A stretch of DNA of 64,000 bases from Rusavskia elegans (Eukaryota; Ascomycota; Lecanoromycetes; Teloschistales; Teloschistaceae), in contig SAUG01000119.1 of assembly GCA_011316305.1 (NCBI GenBank), forward strand, positions 62,001 to 126,000. Direction: 5' to 3'. Within the stretch, counting starts at the first letter, position 1, and each line of letters opens with the position of its first letter. This document shows, one piece after another, positions 43,061-55,174 of this stretch. The translations under genes and the position numbers were made by a program. The notes under the pieces are model-generated. The model did not search any database. It was not told the origin of the DNA and saw only the letters and a program-made list of their open reading frames with translations.

Positions 43061-43812
43061 ACAAAGCACCGCATCTTCGACGCCAGGTCCTAGGAATAGA
43101 GAGCAGGCTGCTATTAAGCTACAGATTGGCTACAAGCAGCTACTGCATTGAGTCCAGTAAAACCGGGCAACCTTGCAAAGGCGTTCAGAATGAAAGGACG
43201 TTATTAACCACGGCCAATGAGCGTTTGATAACCCGGACAAACTAAAACCCGTGAAAGGCCCGAACAAATGGTAATGGAAGAAGGCGAAGAAAGTACACTT
43301 CTAAGTCCACTGAGAACTATGGATGGGATCTGAGTACCGAGTGGCTGCGAACGATGAGATGGCTAATAACCTGCAAAGACAGGCTACAAGCCCAGCAACG
43401 GCAATGCCTCAGAGCCGATTTTCTTCCGAATCTAACGATGGCAAGGTCTCAGAGCCTCTTATAGAAGCCTCAAAATCTCTTACCGAACAGGTGTCTGTCG
43501 TCGGAAGTATAATCAGCACGGGATAGTCCCACCGTGATCCGGTTATTAGAAACGGAGATGAGTACAGAGTTACAAATACTTATGTTGCAGCTCGGGATGA
43601 CTATAGACGACTCAGCCAACCTTTGAATTGTGGCTCTATTACTTGAAGAGTGATAGATATATAAGCTTCCGTCGACTCCTGGACATCGAGAGGCAGATGT
43701 AAGCCCGCTCGAACAGACTATTCCCCATGATGAAATTAAGACCGGTGATACATTAAAGGCGGCATGTCGATTCTCCGTTGGTCGTGGCGTAACAGAACCC
43801 ACATTACTAACA

Positions 43813-44337
43813 ATGAACCTATTGCAGCCAACCTTAGCAGAAATACCCTTGCCAAAACCCCCCCCCCCCCAGTGGGTGACCCCTGATGAGCGTGGCCTGG
43901 ATGCCGAGAGCTTCATGGCGAACGTAGAGACGCAGACCAAGTTAACACAACCTCGACGGTTCCGGAAAGCGATGCGACTCCTCGATGAGGACGGATCCGA
44001 TGACGAGGTTCTACCATCTGATGACCCCGAGCTTGACGAGCAGGAATTCCATGCCAGATTGGACCAGGGCTTAAAGTCTGCACCGTCCATCAATAAAAAC
44101 AGCATCGTTACACGGTTGCCGGTATCTATGGTTTTGAGAAGATTTGAGGAGTATTCTTTCTGGAATGACGATGGCGTCTTAAAGAAATTACGGATGACCA
44201 TCAAACATTTCTGTTGTCCTACCTTTGAAATCGCGAGGAAAGCGACCTACTGCGCCCGTCGCCTATCAGGATACGAAAGGGTGTTTCTTCCCCGGGGCCA
44301 AAGCCCGATTCACGGTTGCATTCCAATGCTGAAATGA
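43813..44337 (+). pseudogene. unknown protein fragment with LDED-x2-DDE motif, copy 1
   Basis: From the ATG at 43813 the frame is open for 174 codons and crosses a 13-C run (43858-43870) that encodes prolines. The central part reads ETQTKLTQPRRFRKAMRLLD, EDGSDDEVLPSDDPELDEQE, LDQGLKSAPSIN. About 13.0 kb downstream (56.94-57.15 kb) a second copy reads LQPQRFFEATAGLDED, TTDDENAPP, LQKALKAIP. Shared positions include Q-P-x-R-F, L-D-E-D, D-D-E and L-K-x-x-P. The part after 44,150 looks less protein-like. Family unknown; could be a first exon of a spliced gene. Confidence 0.45.
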
Positions 44338-44622
44338 AAAACATGAGCAGTATAGCGATGACGAGCTGGAGAAGGACAGCTACAAAGTTACTCAAGGAGT
44401 TCTACCGAGATAAGGATCGATATGGCTCTGCGTCCTCGCGAGTATAAGGCAGGCTTCCAAGCTCGACATGTTTAGTGCGAGGTGCGATGATGATATAGGA
44501 TTAGGAAAGATAAGTTGGATCGTTCTCTTTTACAACGGTCGGAAAGCTGAAAAATTATCACCGTCGCCACCTACCAAACAAGACCTTGTTTAATCAATGG
44601 TACAAGTGGAAAATACGTGCAG

Positions 44623-44970
44623 GTTATTGAGGATTCCCGACTGGGGAGAACCTTCAAAGTTACCACCGCCAACACCACTGATGCTGCATTGGATTTCGAG
44701 GAGGCGATGGACAACCAGCCACGGCTACTGTCACTACAAGAGCGCGGTGATCTGTTCACGGAGCGTCTGGATGTCCTCCGTTACCGTCTGGACCAATTCG
44801 ACATCAGTCTTGGAGATTTCCAACGATTTGATCGAGTACCTTATCCGACGTCAGACCGCAGGACCACCCGAAGCGGACGACAGTTTCGACGTATGGATCA
44901 GAGACCCCATCGAAGTTTCCTTGAAGTATCTCCTATAGTCTCCTTATCAGAGCTATCCAGTTATTGCTGA
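44623..44970 (+). pseudogene. unknown helical protein fragment
   Basis: Begins behind an acceptor-like CGTGCAG with no ATG. Reads VIEDSRLGRTFKVTTANTTD, ALDFEEAMDNQPRLLSLQER, GDLFTERLDVLRYRLDQFD; strongly helical and charged, possibly coiled coil. No known family. Confidence 0.35.
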
Positions 44971-45997
44971 GTTAAACTCGATACTTGTCTCGTAACTCGT
45001 TGCCCCTACCGAATACTAAACCTGTTTCCCCGTTTCAATTACTTTATGTCCTTACACTGAGCGCCAACAGTTACGGTCTGGCTGACCCTGTTCGATAGAT
45101 TTCACGACCAAGGTATTACTCGATGTTGGCCTTGGTGATATATCTGCTTTATTCAGTCGTTACAATTCTGCTCACCTCACTCTCACTCATACACTTCTCA
45201 AACATCATTGGAACAACTATGAAACATGTCTGATGAATAGCCGTTAGTCGCAGTATATATTGGAACAATCATTTCAGCTGTAGCAGGACCGTGGCTGCCC
45301 AGATGTCAGGTCTTTAGTTATTTCTTCCTTTCCTCAGCTGCCAACGACATGATGATGCCCAATAGATACTTTGACAGATTTGGAGGAACAATCTAGACCA
45401 CGATCTCCATCAACTGTATTCCCCTGGGGTTTTTCTTGTTGTCCCCAGTCCTTTGATATACACTACAGCACGATGCTCATCTGGCAGCCTGCTGCGCCTA
45501 ACGAAAGCTAAACTTTTCAAAATCCTCGTGTCCGAGCCCAAGCGGAGTCCGATGCCACCGGGCTGTATAAACGAATGTGACGGTAGTCGACGAGCTACTC
45601 ATAATAGAGCAAGGGACAAATACCTAATAGAGCGGGAATGTATCCCTGCGCGGGGTCAGACAAGTTTCGAAGTACGAATTTCAAATTTCAGGAGGAAAAA
45701 CCTATTGAGCTCAAGGTCAGTAAGCCTTTTTGGCATGAATCTTGTAATCTTCGGCATCGTTGTTAATTAGATCACAGGCTCTTCTCTACGATAAGTGTCA
45801 AGGCGTAGAGATTTTGACGTTGTACCTGGCATATCATTGGTCTTACTAAAGTGGGTAAAATGCTCCTTTTTACAGCATCTCCAGACCTCATGTCTCACGT
45901 CAAACTTCCGGAAATAATGGATTTGTATACTCGGAGTAGAGTTGTTGCTCCAAAGGCGTATAAACCTCGATGATTTGACCGTGTTTATTACACATAG

Positions 45998-46150
45998 GAC
46001 TATAACGGCAACGGCATCTACACCCAGAAGATGCTAGACAATGAGGCCAATATGGCCATGCAAAGTGATGCTGCTGAGCGACTTTACAGTCAGATTGAGG
46101 ACTTACTCGTCAACGTATATACATTTTCCAATCTTGCGCGGAGCCTTTAA
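45998..46150 (+). pseudogene. unknown helical fragment
   Basis: Reads DYNGNGIYTQKMLDNEANMA, then AAERLYSQIEDLLVNVYTFS to a stop at 46148-46150. It resembles in style the fragment at 53.01-53.25 kb (ARALIFKIRNILWHTTAAEQ), and the two may be paralogous pieces. No start codon. Confidence 0.3.
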
Positions 46151-46535
46151 CGAGTTGACAATTGTATCCAGATCTTGGACTTGGGCTTAATACCTCGGCG
46201 ATAAATCATCACATCATTCATTGCGATCCCTAAGATGCTCAAATAAGTTATACTCCCCGCTGTCTATGCTCGAACTTTAACAAAATATTAAGAGAACGAT
46301 GACCACAGGGGCCTACACTATTGGCGGAACTCTCTACGCTTTATCAACAAAAGTATCATCAATTCAGATGGTAACTATAAATGTTATCTCGCTGAAGCAT
46401 TCCGCGTCATATTGAAGCCTCTGTCTAATTTCCCCGTCTACAGGCTTGGTATATCTTCAGATTCTTCTTCTATTATGGGAATATCTCAGTAACAGAACAG
46501 TTCTCTGACTTAGCAATTCCTGACACTAATCTAGG

Positions 46536-46712
46536 GGAGACCTCCCTGAGCAATTTTCAACGGAGGAGCTTGCCAACAGAAAATCAGATATCTATGCTGG
46601 AACCACATGCAACGGACCTCTCCGCCAGTACTCCCAAGACAAGACTTGCTATGACGTCTCGAAAGTTATTTACCACATTGGATCTGTAAGCAAAAACGGT
46701 CGGATGAAAGCA
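46536..46712 (+). pseudogene. unknown exon-like fragment
   Basis: Directly behind an acceptor-like AATCTAG: reads GDLPEQFSTEELANRKSDIY, AGTTCNGPLRQYSQDKTCYD, VSKVIYHIGSVSKNGRMKA. No stop inside. No family recognised. Confidence 0.35.
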
Positions 46713-46972
46713 GTAAGATCTCCAGCTCCTATTTTGGACCACAAGTATATCTGTTTGAATACGAACAGATTGGTTCGGCAGGCAATGTTCACTGCCACTG
46801 CATCAAGTATTTCGTACCAAGCGGTTTAGTTAGTACGGATCACGAAGATGAAATTCAGCCGGTGCCTATAGTCTATCTCCGGAACAACATTGTTGCTGGA
46901 GCACTTGAGCAGCACTGATATGAACCTTAGTAGACCTAAGCTCATTGGCAGGATTTCACAAGAGTCACAATA

Positions 46973-47414
46973 ATGTCGGAATCTAAAAGTGGCTATACCT
47001 TTAACGACAGAGTGCCCCTGCCTGAGCGAGCGAGAGAGCAGCAACGCTTCCTCCGCCCCTCGGTCCCGCCCCCGTCGCCTCAGCCGCATCAGCTTCGGCC
47101 AACGTTCCCGGCCAAGGGCCCCGTCGACCAATAAAACCTTGGGCGCCTTTGTCCGTGAAGAAGCGCAGCAGGGTCATGGCTTGCTGGATGCCAGCAAGAA
47201 GTTCGACGAGCATATCCGCAGCTACCATAACAGCCGCCGCAACAGCGCCGAGGATCTTGCCGTCGTAGAGGAGACGCCGGAGCAGCAGCAGCAGCAGCCG
47301 GAGGAGAGGAACGTGAAGAACGCTGGATCGATGGCTCATGTCGCTCCTGTTGTCCTTCCTACCGCTGCCTCTGCTGGCGGAAAAAGAATGAGTAGTCCAA
47401 CAGGCATCTCATAG
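46973..47414 (+). pseudogene. low-complexity Gln/Glu-rich protein, frameshifted
   Basis: Starts at the ATG at 46973 (MSESKSGYTFNDRVPLPERA, then a Pro/Arg-rich stretch) and ends after 53 codons. In the next frame the protein continues as NKTLGAFVREEAQQGHGLLD, ASKKFDEHIRSYHNSRRNSA, then a Gln run encoded by CAG repeats (about 47,280-47,298) and an end at 47414. A single indel near 47,130 (CCAATAAAACC) would join the two. No domain recognised. Confidence 0.4.
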
Positions 47415-47869
47415 CGCCATCACGGAATTGAGTCTACGGATAAAGAATTGAAACAGAGGCAAAGCAATCTCGTTGCATTCCAAGCGGGGTTTTGAAAGCT
47501 CTTAGCCAACGAACAACAGTCGCGAACCGACTTATGCAACAATATGGCCTATCGTCGGTCGAACTCCGAGCCATCGCCATCCTCGCCTACGATATCGTCT
47601 CATTCAGAAGCGCAAGCTTCTCATCTTCGCGGAATGGCCTGGACGAACTTGCCTCCAAGCTATCCTGAGCCTATACTTACTATGTCTCGGCCTCAGCGTG
47701 CTCTCCGGGTTGCTGGTTGATCAAGTGTTTCCTGTGGAACCTGGGTATCCCGATTATCTCTATCCGATCGATGTTTAAGCAATCAGAGCGTGATCAGGCT
47801 GTTCGCAACTTCGATGACCCCAACCACAAGGCAAGGTTATGATTGCCAACATGAAGACTTCAGGCACTT

Positions 47870-48160
47870 CTATCAGCGTTATTCCGGCTAGCACCTTATA
47901 TAGTAGAGGCGTTGTTCCCGGTAACCGTAGTTATATCCGCGTCCGGCTAGAACGTAGGGAGGAGATATATGTCGCTAGCGATATCCTCGACCTCCCGTAC
48001 GTACTGTACGACTTTATAGTACTCCAAGCGACTAACTAGTTCGAGCCCGGCTATAGATACGGGTCGAACTAATAATCCCTATTCTCTAATAGATTTACCT
48101 TTACGCGGTCGTAGGTAGCCCGACCTCGCGGGGAACCGCTGATAGGAAAGAGCTCTTTAC
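47870..48160. repeat. CpA-depleted, CpG-rich patch (possible RIPped transposon or LTR remnant)
   Basis: The stretch is full of TA, CTA and CG words (for example CGTCCGGCTAGAACGTAGGG, GTACGTACTGTACGACTTTA) with very few CA or TG, the same dinucleotide signature as the transposon at 0.8-3.1 kb though less AT-rich. Neighbouring sequence lacks it. I see no terminal repeats and no coding remnant. Confidence 0.4.
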
Positions 48161-48424
48161 GGAGACCTTTACAAACGCCCAGATGGCGCAGCAGGCCTCT
48201 GGGCGGGTCCTAAGGATCGGCCAGTTACGAAAGTGCACCTTCTACGTTCTGTCCACCAACTATTCGTACGACCAGGTCTTGTCCGCGTTGGCGACGAACA
48301 AGATGGTTCCCATCATTGCCAGCCAAGCCGACATTCACAAGTATACGCATCCGCCGTAAGGACTTTGTCGAAAGTTTAGTACCAGTCAATTCACCTTCAT
48401 CGTTAACGACGATTCGGAACAGTT

Positions 48425-48668
48425 ACAGCGGTCACTTACCATGCGGCAGAGTCAGATTGGCCGAAAAAGCTGTTTGGGCTTCGCTGGGCATACTTTGATA
48501 TGCAAGAGTTCACCAGACACAGTGATGTGTCTGGGGTTTATAGCAAAGTCTACGAGCAATGGCGCCAGCAAACAAAGATGGACTTGAAGCCGCAGCCGTC
48601 CAACAAAAAACTACAACCCACATTGTTACTAGGCAAGGTACAACTCTTGCCATTGACTATCCTCTGTT
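48425..48668 (+). pseudogene. unknown exon-like fragment
   Basis: Reads TAVTYHAAESDWPKKLFGLR, WAYFDMQEFTRHSDVSGVYS, KVYEQWRQQTKMDLKPQPSN to a stop at about 48,668. No start codon, no family recognised. Confidence 0.35.
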
Positions 48669-48770
48669 AATGGTACACTTTCCAAGTCTGTTTGTATGGT
48701 ACAAATTGTTGCCGTCATGACTTTACAGGCCGACACAGTTCTCGCGGATTTTGACACTCTTTGCCTGCAA

Positions 48771-48896
48771 TTCCTCTCAGTACAAGTCCGAGTCGCGAGT
48801 GACGAGGACGCAGATGAGCCTTTCGTTGACGAGCCTCTCTCGTACTCGGCAAAAGAAAATCGAAACAACCCTGTTTCTCTACCGTGGAGCTCCTGA
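48771..48896 (+). pseudogene. acidic-motif fragment, second copy
   Basis: Reads VQVRVASDEDADEPFVDEPL. The DNA is very close to 36,618-36,662 over about 45 bases, then diverges on both sides. Lies 12.2 kb downstream of the first copy. Confidence 0.45.
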
Positions 48897-49205
48897 TGTT
48901 TCCTGCTAGATGGGAGAATTGTCAAAAGTGGGCTATCTATACCGACAGCATGACAGAAGACCATGGAAGAAAAGCCGCCCCTTATACCGGTTCTGGCAGA
49001 TTCCAAAAGGGCGTCCATGCACAGTTGAAGACTTACCCGAGTGTGAAGCGAGGTATCCTCCAGGGAAAAGGCAGACATACTGAACGGCTCAAGGGGCAAG
49101 ATGTCCAGATAAACTTGCCGTTTACTTCTACGTTCGACCAGTGTACGACGCTGAAGCCATATGTGGTGCAGATAGAGGTATAAAACTTTCCGAACAGCCG
49201 TGCTT

Positions 49206-50054
49206 GATGATTCTACCTGCAAAGTATGCAGCCAAAAAGTCTCAGATCAACCTAGTAAAGCAACCTCCGTTATGCCCAATTGCTTTAAGACTGTACACAG
49301 CGAATGTATAGATGTCCAATTGAGTTCGCTGTTTATCTACTTATCTCCCTTTGTGCTTCCGACGAAGAAACGGACGAGTATTTCGCTACCGGCGGTCCGC
49401 AACTCAGCAACAGGATCCTACGGATATTCCGCATATACCTAGCCCGTACCTGTCGGGGCTATCTCGCAGACCAACTTGTACATACAAATTTTATTAGCTA
49501 CTTGACTTACTTAACCGCTCTCTATGGACGGAGCGGTAAACTAATCGATTGGGCCGTTCGCAGTAATATAACGGTTTACATCCTGGACTCTTTTAAGAAC
49601 TCGTTGCAGCGACTTGACCCGGCAATCGGCAACACAGGAGTATCTTACAGCGACCCTTAATGCCACTAATGATCGTATGCAATCTTTCGAGCATGCGAAC
49701 GAGAGTCTTGCTCGCGAAAACGCGGCCCTCCAGGCCGAACAGGCTGTTCTGCGCTCAGAAGTCCAAGAACTTAAGTCGTTGTTGCCCTCGGTATTGCCCG
49801 CTTCGTCCCTGCGTGGGTTCGCTTCGCCCACGCCGTCTCTCTTCATGGCCCCATCTTACCGTCAAAGCCCCGCCCCGCCAGCGGTGTCTGGACCTCCACC
49901 CCCAGGGGTGGATACTACCAGCACCCTGGCGGCGGCTCCAACGTCCGCCGCCGTGTTCCGCTCTGCTGCGGTAGGGTTGAACTCTCAGGGTATAATCTAT
50001 AATCCTCGTCCTTTATCCCATGCGCCGAGATGGCACTCAATTCAGGGGCGGTAG
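49206..50054 (+). pseudogene. RING-like finger, acidic and coiled-coil segments (composite fragment)
   Basis: Three parts in different frames. Near 49,206: STCKVCSQKVSDQPSKATSV, MPNCFKTVHSECIDV, a C-x2-C...C-x4-H-x2-C half of a RING finger with the His-x2-Cys intact. Near 49,340: CASDEETDEYFATGGPQLSN, then RILRIFRIYLARTCRGYLAD. From the ATG at 49677 to 50054: MQSFEHANESLARENAALQA, EQAVLRSEVQELKSLLPSVL (leucine/alanine heptads, a coiled coil), then a Pro/Ser-rich tail. They could be exons of one gene or neighbouring remnants. RING plus coiled coil would suit a TRIM-like ligase, but that is speculation. Confidence 0.4.
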
Positions 50055-52026
50055 AGCGATGCCCAGCAACTTGCTTCCAGCTCTGCCGGCGCAGGGATAG
50101 CGATATTGGACGATACCCAATAGCGGATGATAATCGCTCTTTATCTGAAGCTTGCCCTGAACTGTATAGGCTGAGTGAACGAACTACTGGACGGTGCCGC
50201 GATCCGGGCTTCAGATACTGCAAATCCTTCATTCTTGATTCTGCCGATTTTGCTGGCCTGCTTGGGGGCTCGCAAGTATCTCTACAGGAGAGTACTGTAC
50301 TTAGCCTATACTACGCAAGACGGCCCTCTGATACATCTTTTCCATGAATATTCATCCACGCAGTGGTTGCTACTTGAGGTCAAAAATTAGCAAGAGAAAA
50401 GGAGAAGGGGACCTCAGAACCTGCGCAGTTGGAACTTCAGCATGAAGTTCAATTCTCTAAGCAAGTGACCCTTCGCAGTCGGCCTTGCCGCCGCCGCGCC
50501 AGCGAGAAAGAAGGCGACAACAGCAGCAAAGAAGAAAGCGCCCCGATCCGCTGGAGGCAAATTTACCCCCCGCAAGACAACGTAGCGCGGCGGTGGTTGT
50601 GCGGCGAAGTATCTGCAGATGATACGGCGTCCGTCGGTGGTTTGTTTGCCCTCTAGATAAACCCGTGTAATATTTTTCTTGATCCTGCCCTTATAGTACT
50701 AATCCCTCCGGCGGCGGTATAGCGTATAGTCCTATTTAGGAACAATATTATGCTTTACCCTCTGGCTCGTAAGTTGTAATCTACATCGTGGCCGTCCGAG
50801 CTAGCCACAGTGGCAGTAGCACATGACGGCCTCCCCCGGACCTTTTCTGTTTCCTTTACCTGGGGCTGACCGGCGCCCAATCGGCTTGTATCTCTTATCT
50901 CGTCCCCTTCGATCTTTTCTCCGTTCCTTCTCGAGTCTTGCCCCGCGCAGAGTACAAGAAAGCATACTTTGCGAAGACGTCATTCACTCAAGCAAAGGCA
51001 GGTACATTCCAAACGACGATTCATCGCTGCAGATGAAGAGAGACACCCATAGATTCGTCGGTCACTGCACATGGGCATGAGCCAGCCAATCGCCAGAATA
51101 TCTACTCGCTCTCGGATGATTAATCTAGTGCAACGTACTCGGTGAATACGTCTGGGGCCCGGATGGAGACAGTCCTGGAATCAAGTGTGCCCAGATTGTC
51201 CCATCCTCGTTCGACACGAAACAGCTTCCATACATGTTTGGATCGGAAGAAGCTGCGTTCCGCAGCCTGGCGTTGCTCTAAAGGGAGCGAGAAAGAGGAC
51301 AAGAACGCTTGGAAAACCAGACACTGACTAGCTCCGTCAGGTGGCTCGGGTTGGAAGTCCAAAACGGGCGAAACATTTCATCAGGATGTTAATACACTAC
51401 AGCTGCTATAAGAACACGAAGAGACGAAGGACGCTGACTTAGTATCTCCATAGAGAATCGTGGGAGTAGCGTAAAGGTAAAGCAGCTGCAATCGTTTGGC
51501 AAGCACGACGTCAATCCTCCATGCTTCTCCCGCCCTGCCATCGAAAAAGTTGAGCACCTATTCCATCGCGACGATGCTTTTCACGCCAACCACCCCTTGC
51601 ACGCTATATCTATCGAAGCCTAGTAGATTGTCGTAACTATCAAGACAGAGTAGGCAACAGCAGTAACCAGCGGCAACAAAGGCGACTGGTAGGAGGGCGT
51701 GTCGCGCAAGAGTTTCACCGTCGCTCAGCGGAAAGAGTTTAAGGATTACATCCGCCTCGACAAGCTGCTTGAAGTCTTCTGAAATCAAGCTAGAAACGAC
51801 TCGGAGAGACGATTACAATTTCCAGCAAGAGGGCTTGAAAAGACCATGTTATTAGCAAAGGTTTGAAGCAAAATCAGATTTCAAGTTACTTTCCTTTTGG
51901 TACTTTTTTCCTCCAACCGTCATTATACTATATTTCAGATTTCCAACAGAATCTGATATTCAAAGTTCTACAGACGAGATGGAGGTGCAAATGTATAATC
52001 ATACAGTCGGATTAGTTATATTATAG

Positions 52027-52185
52027 GCTGCCTATACAGCTCACGTCGATAAAACCCTGGCTGAACCGCTACAAACTTTCAACGGATATATTCAAAGAAT
52101 CTATATATACCGCGATATCATCAAGAGTTTACATACGATTATAGCACAAGGTCTCTACACCTTCGGGCAGCAGGTACGCAGTATA
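52027..52185 (+). pseudogene. unknown exon-like fragment
   Basis: Reads AAYTAHVDKTLAEPLQTFNG, YIQRIYIYRDIIKSLHTIIA, QGLYTFGQQ. Followed at 52,230 by another protein-like stretch, IYSVDPKPINYASKLRQLSK. Start and end are undefined; no family recognised. Confidence 0.3.
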
Positions 52186-53012
52186 TCTAAATCGGTTTAC
52201 AAGAAACAGACCGGCAAAACCCTTCGATAAGCTTGGATACAATCTACAGTGTCGACCCGAAACCAATCAACTATGCCAGTAAACTCCGGCAGCTAAGTAA
52301 AGCTTCGGCGATAAGTGCTTATCAAGCCGAATGGTCGACGAAACAGCTTTGCCAATGCGGAGAATTAGGCGCCGCTGTCACGAAATCTACCTCAACCATT
52401 CCCATGATTCGTCAATTTACAACTGGACACCAGTCTCGCATCATTATCAAAATCTGAAGTACATCTCTCTTACCTTTATCTTTCACTTGCCCGTGATTAT
52501 CCCTCCCTCATCATTTAATCATAACTCACATCATCAGACGGGGACCCGCAGAAGTGAGAGCTATGTTCAGATAGAATCTCGACTTAGTGGCGAGTTATCA
52601 AGACCATCCAGCAGTAAATCAGCACAACCTTCCTCTTCCAAAGCGGCACACGGCACGTCAAGTTCCTGCCTTGCAGTTATTACTGGTGCTAGAATATTTA
52701 AGCATCCGCCACATCTGGAAGATTGTTACTGTAAGCTTATGACTACGGATACTTGGGATTGGCACAAGTCCAAACATACAAGTATTGCCAGGCTGTAGGT
52801 GTACTGCCTGTACCCCGCGCCTTCCGTGTTTGTGGGAAACGGATGTCACCAAGAGGAAGGAGTACAGGAAAAGAGCAACAACAACCATTCAAGAGCCCTC
52901 CTCGTTTCGAAGCAATAAGCCGGGCATCTCCCTTTCCCCCGATCGCTTCCACTCCAAGAATCCCTTACTTACACTTTTGGAACCCCATCTCGTTTACAGT
53001 AGAATGTCGAGA

Positions 53013-53253
53013 TCTGATGGATAGCTGTGCCGAACACGTCGAGCGTAAGGAGATTATCTCCCAAGATATATACCCGGATGCCAGAGCCCTTATCTTTAAG
53101 ATTCGCAACATCCTTTGGCATACCACTGCAGCCGAACAGAGCATGGGAGTGATAGCCCGCAATACCAGAACCATGGACTTCGTGATCACTCTTCTGGATG
53201 AGACCCGAGAGGCCCTCAACGCTACTAACCGTGATTTCAATGAGACTACCTAG
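53013..53253 (+). pseudogene. unknown helical C-terminal fragment
   Basis: Reads DLMDSCAEHVERKEIISQDI, YPDARALIFKIRNILWHTTA, and ends LLDETREALNATNRDFNETT at a stop. No start codon nearby. Unrecognised. Confidence 0.3.
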
Positions 53254-53816
53254 TGAGACCGAGAGTGATGATGATGACCTCCCTGCCAAACTTGGAAAGG
53301 GCAAGGAACCGGCCAAAATTGTGAAGAACAGAAAAGCGATCAGCAGAGGATGACAAGAACGAGGGAAAGGAAAAAAAGAGGAGATATCGTCCGTCGGCCC
53401 GAATGTTACGACATACATATCCTGAAATTTAAGTGGCTAGGAGGCCTTCGAAAGTGTATGAGCACAACCCATTTTCTCGATCTTCTAAGTATTTTGCTTT
53501 CCCTCGCTCTGCTCACTCCTGCCACTGATCCAATACTCACTCGATTGGCTCTTTTTCATTAATTCATTCTATGTTTTCCTCCCGGCTTCTTCGCTCCTAG
53601 TGTACTAAGACCGACTCCCGCAATTCTGATGTCGCCGTTCCATTGATACCTCAATGTAGAAGCGACGCCTTAGCGCCAAGAAATAATAGAAAATATAACA
53701 TAGGAGACGCTGAAAACATCTCAAGACCTAACACCTCAACCGCTTTACCTTCTATGTCTACGTTGTACAGGAGACGCGAAAACATCGACCCATTGATGAA
53801 GCAGCTATAAGATCTC

Positions 53817-54101
53817 ATGCTAGCAATATTGGCATGGGTAGTATGGTTCTCGGCGTTGAAGGATTTGGTACCTACCTTTCGAGCCCACTCTCTGCCCGCT
53901 GCACGTTACGAAAATGACGAAGTCTTCACCGCCTGCCTGCAACGTCCCAACAGCCCCATGGTCTACTGCCTCTTCCCTAAAACCAACCACATTACCCTCA
54001 AGAGAATGAGTCTCCGCTGGGTGCAATCCCTATCAAGTGGTACGCAATTTCGCAGGGATGGTTATCATCACGAGAGCCTGGGGATTTCTACAGCATCGTG
54101 A
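53817..54101 (+). pseudogene. MFS sugar transporter 3' fragment
   Basis: The stretch at about 53,925-54,020 reads MVYCLFPKTNHITLKRMSL, matching the end of the intact transporter at 32.8-34.6 kb (MVYCLYPESNQRTLEEMNL) also at the DNA level over about 85 bases. Nothing of the other eleven helices is present. It is a truncated relic of a paralogous transporter, not a working gene. Confidence 0.6.
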
Positions 54102-54472
54102 CGTCAGTACTTCCGTCCCCTTCTACAGCTGTAGTCTAATAGAGAACTCACAGTTACTCTCAAAGGTAAATTTTCGAAAAGGCATGAGGTACCATAACGG
54201 CAACGACATATTAGACGCTTTATCGGAGCGGTCCTCCCAAATGGACCACCCTAAACCTAAGACAACTAAGGTTTCAACTCCGTCCGCTTCTTCAACAGCT
54301 GACGCCTATTGCCATCTGATTCCTCAAGGATTCGGGACTTTCCAAGAACTTCACTTTTATTATATAAAGACGTACAGCAGTATAGTCGGAATACAAAAAA
54401 AAGACCATACGATCTTAGCCTCACCCATCTTGCTGCTATCGGGACGAATAGAAGTATTACAGCCTTTTTTGC

Positions 54473-55174
54473 GTGTTCGATTTCATATCAGAGAAGTTCA
54501 AGGAATCTCCAGATGGCTTTGCATGTGTTTCATGTGGTACACCAGGAGTCCATAGGCTTCCTGGGAACGACAGAAGGAAGAGTGAGGATGGGACTGCGAA
54601 TCTCAAGGTCACGAGCGGGTTCTACATAATATGTCAACGGGAAAGCCTTTTCTTCAGCCTGTGGGGTATCTTAACTCCTCGCCCTCCACCAGTCGACGGT
54701 CATTGCGAGAATCGGTCATGCCAAACGGCCAAAAGATGGACACCATCGAGAAAAATGCTCATGTACTCACCCAGCTTGGGCATCTGGCATTGTTATCGGA
54801 GCATAGAAACCGGGCGTAGCGTCAAAATTGCGACCGACCTGCGCAGTGTGCCCGATGAAGACAGTATTCCCTTCACATCTACCAGCATTAGACTATTGAA
54901 GCAATATGAGTTGCCAGGCTCAAGCAGTTACACAACTACAGTCTCATCATTCCAGAATAACGATACGACCTCGATAGCCTACAAGATCTATAACACAGCG
55001 CCCACACGATACGACGGCTATGATCACGATGTTTTACCACCCGCACTCAATGTTAGTATCAGTATTAGCCTATACCGTTGTACTGGCTGTGGCGCGAGAC
55101 ACACAAAGAAGCTACATACGGGTAAAGATGTTGATAGTGGCTGCTTTTATGGCAGGAAACGATGCTCTACATAA
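54473..55174 (+). pseudogene. unknown Cys-containing fragment
   Basis: Open for 233 codons without a convincing start. It contains DGFACVSCGTPGVHRLPG near the left end and LYRCTGCGARHTKKLHTG near the right end, two C-x2-C words that could be halves of zinc-binding sites. The middle (TSIRLLKQYELPGSSSYTTT) is protein-like. No family recognised. Confidence 0.3.

Noticed and set aside
43470..44204. 244-codon minus-strand frame
   Set aside because: Ser-rich shadow of the plus-strand LDED fragment; the plus strand has a homologous second copy, the minus reading does not.
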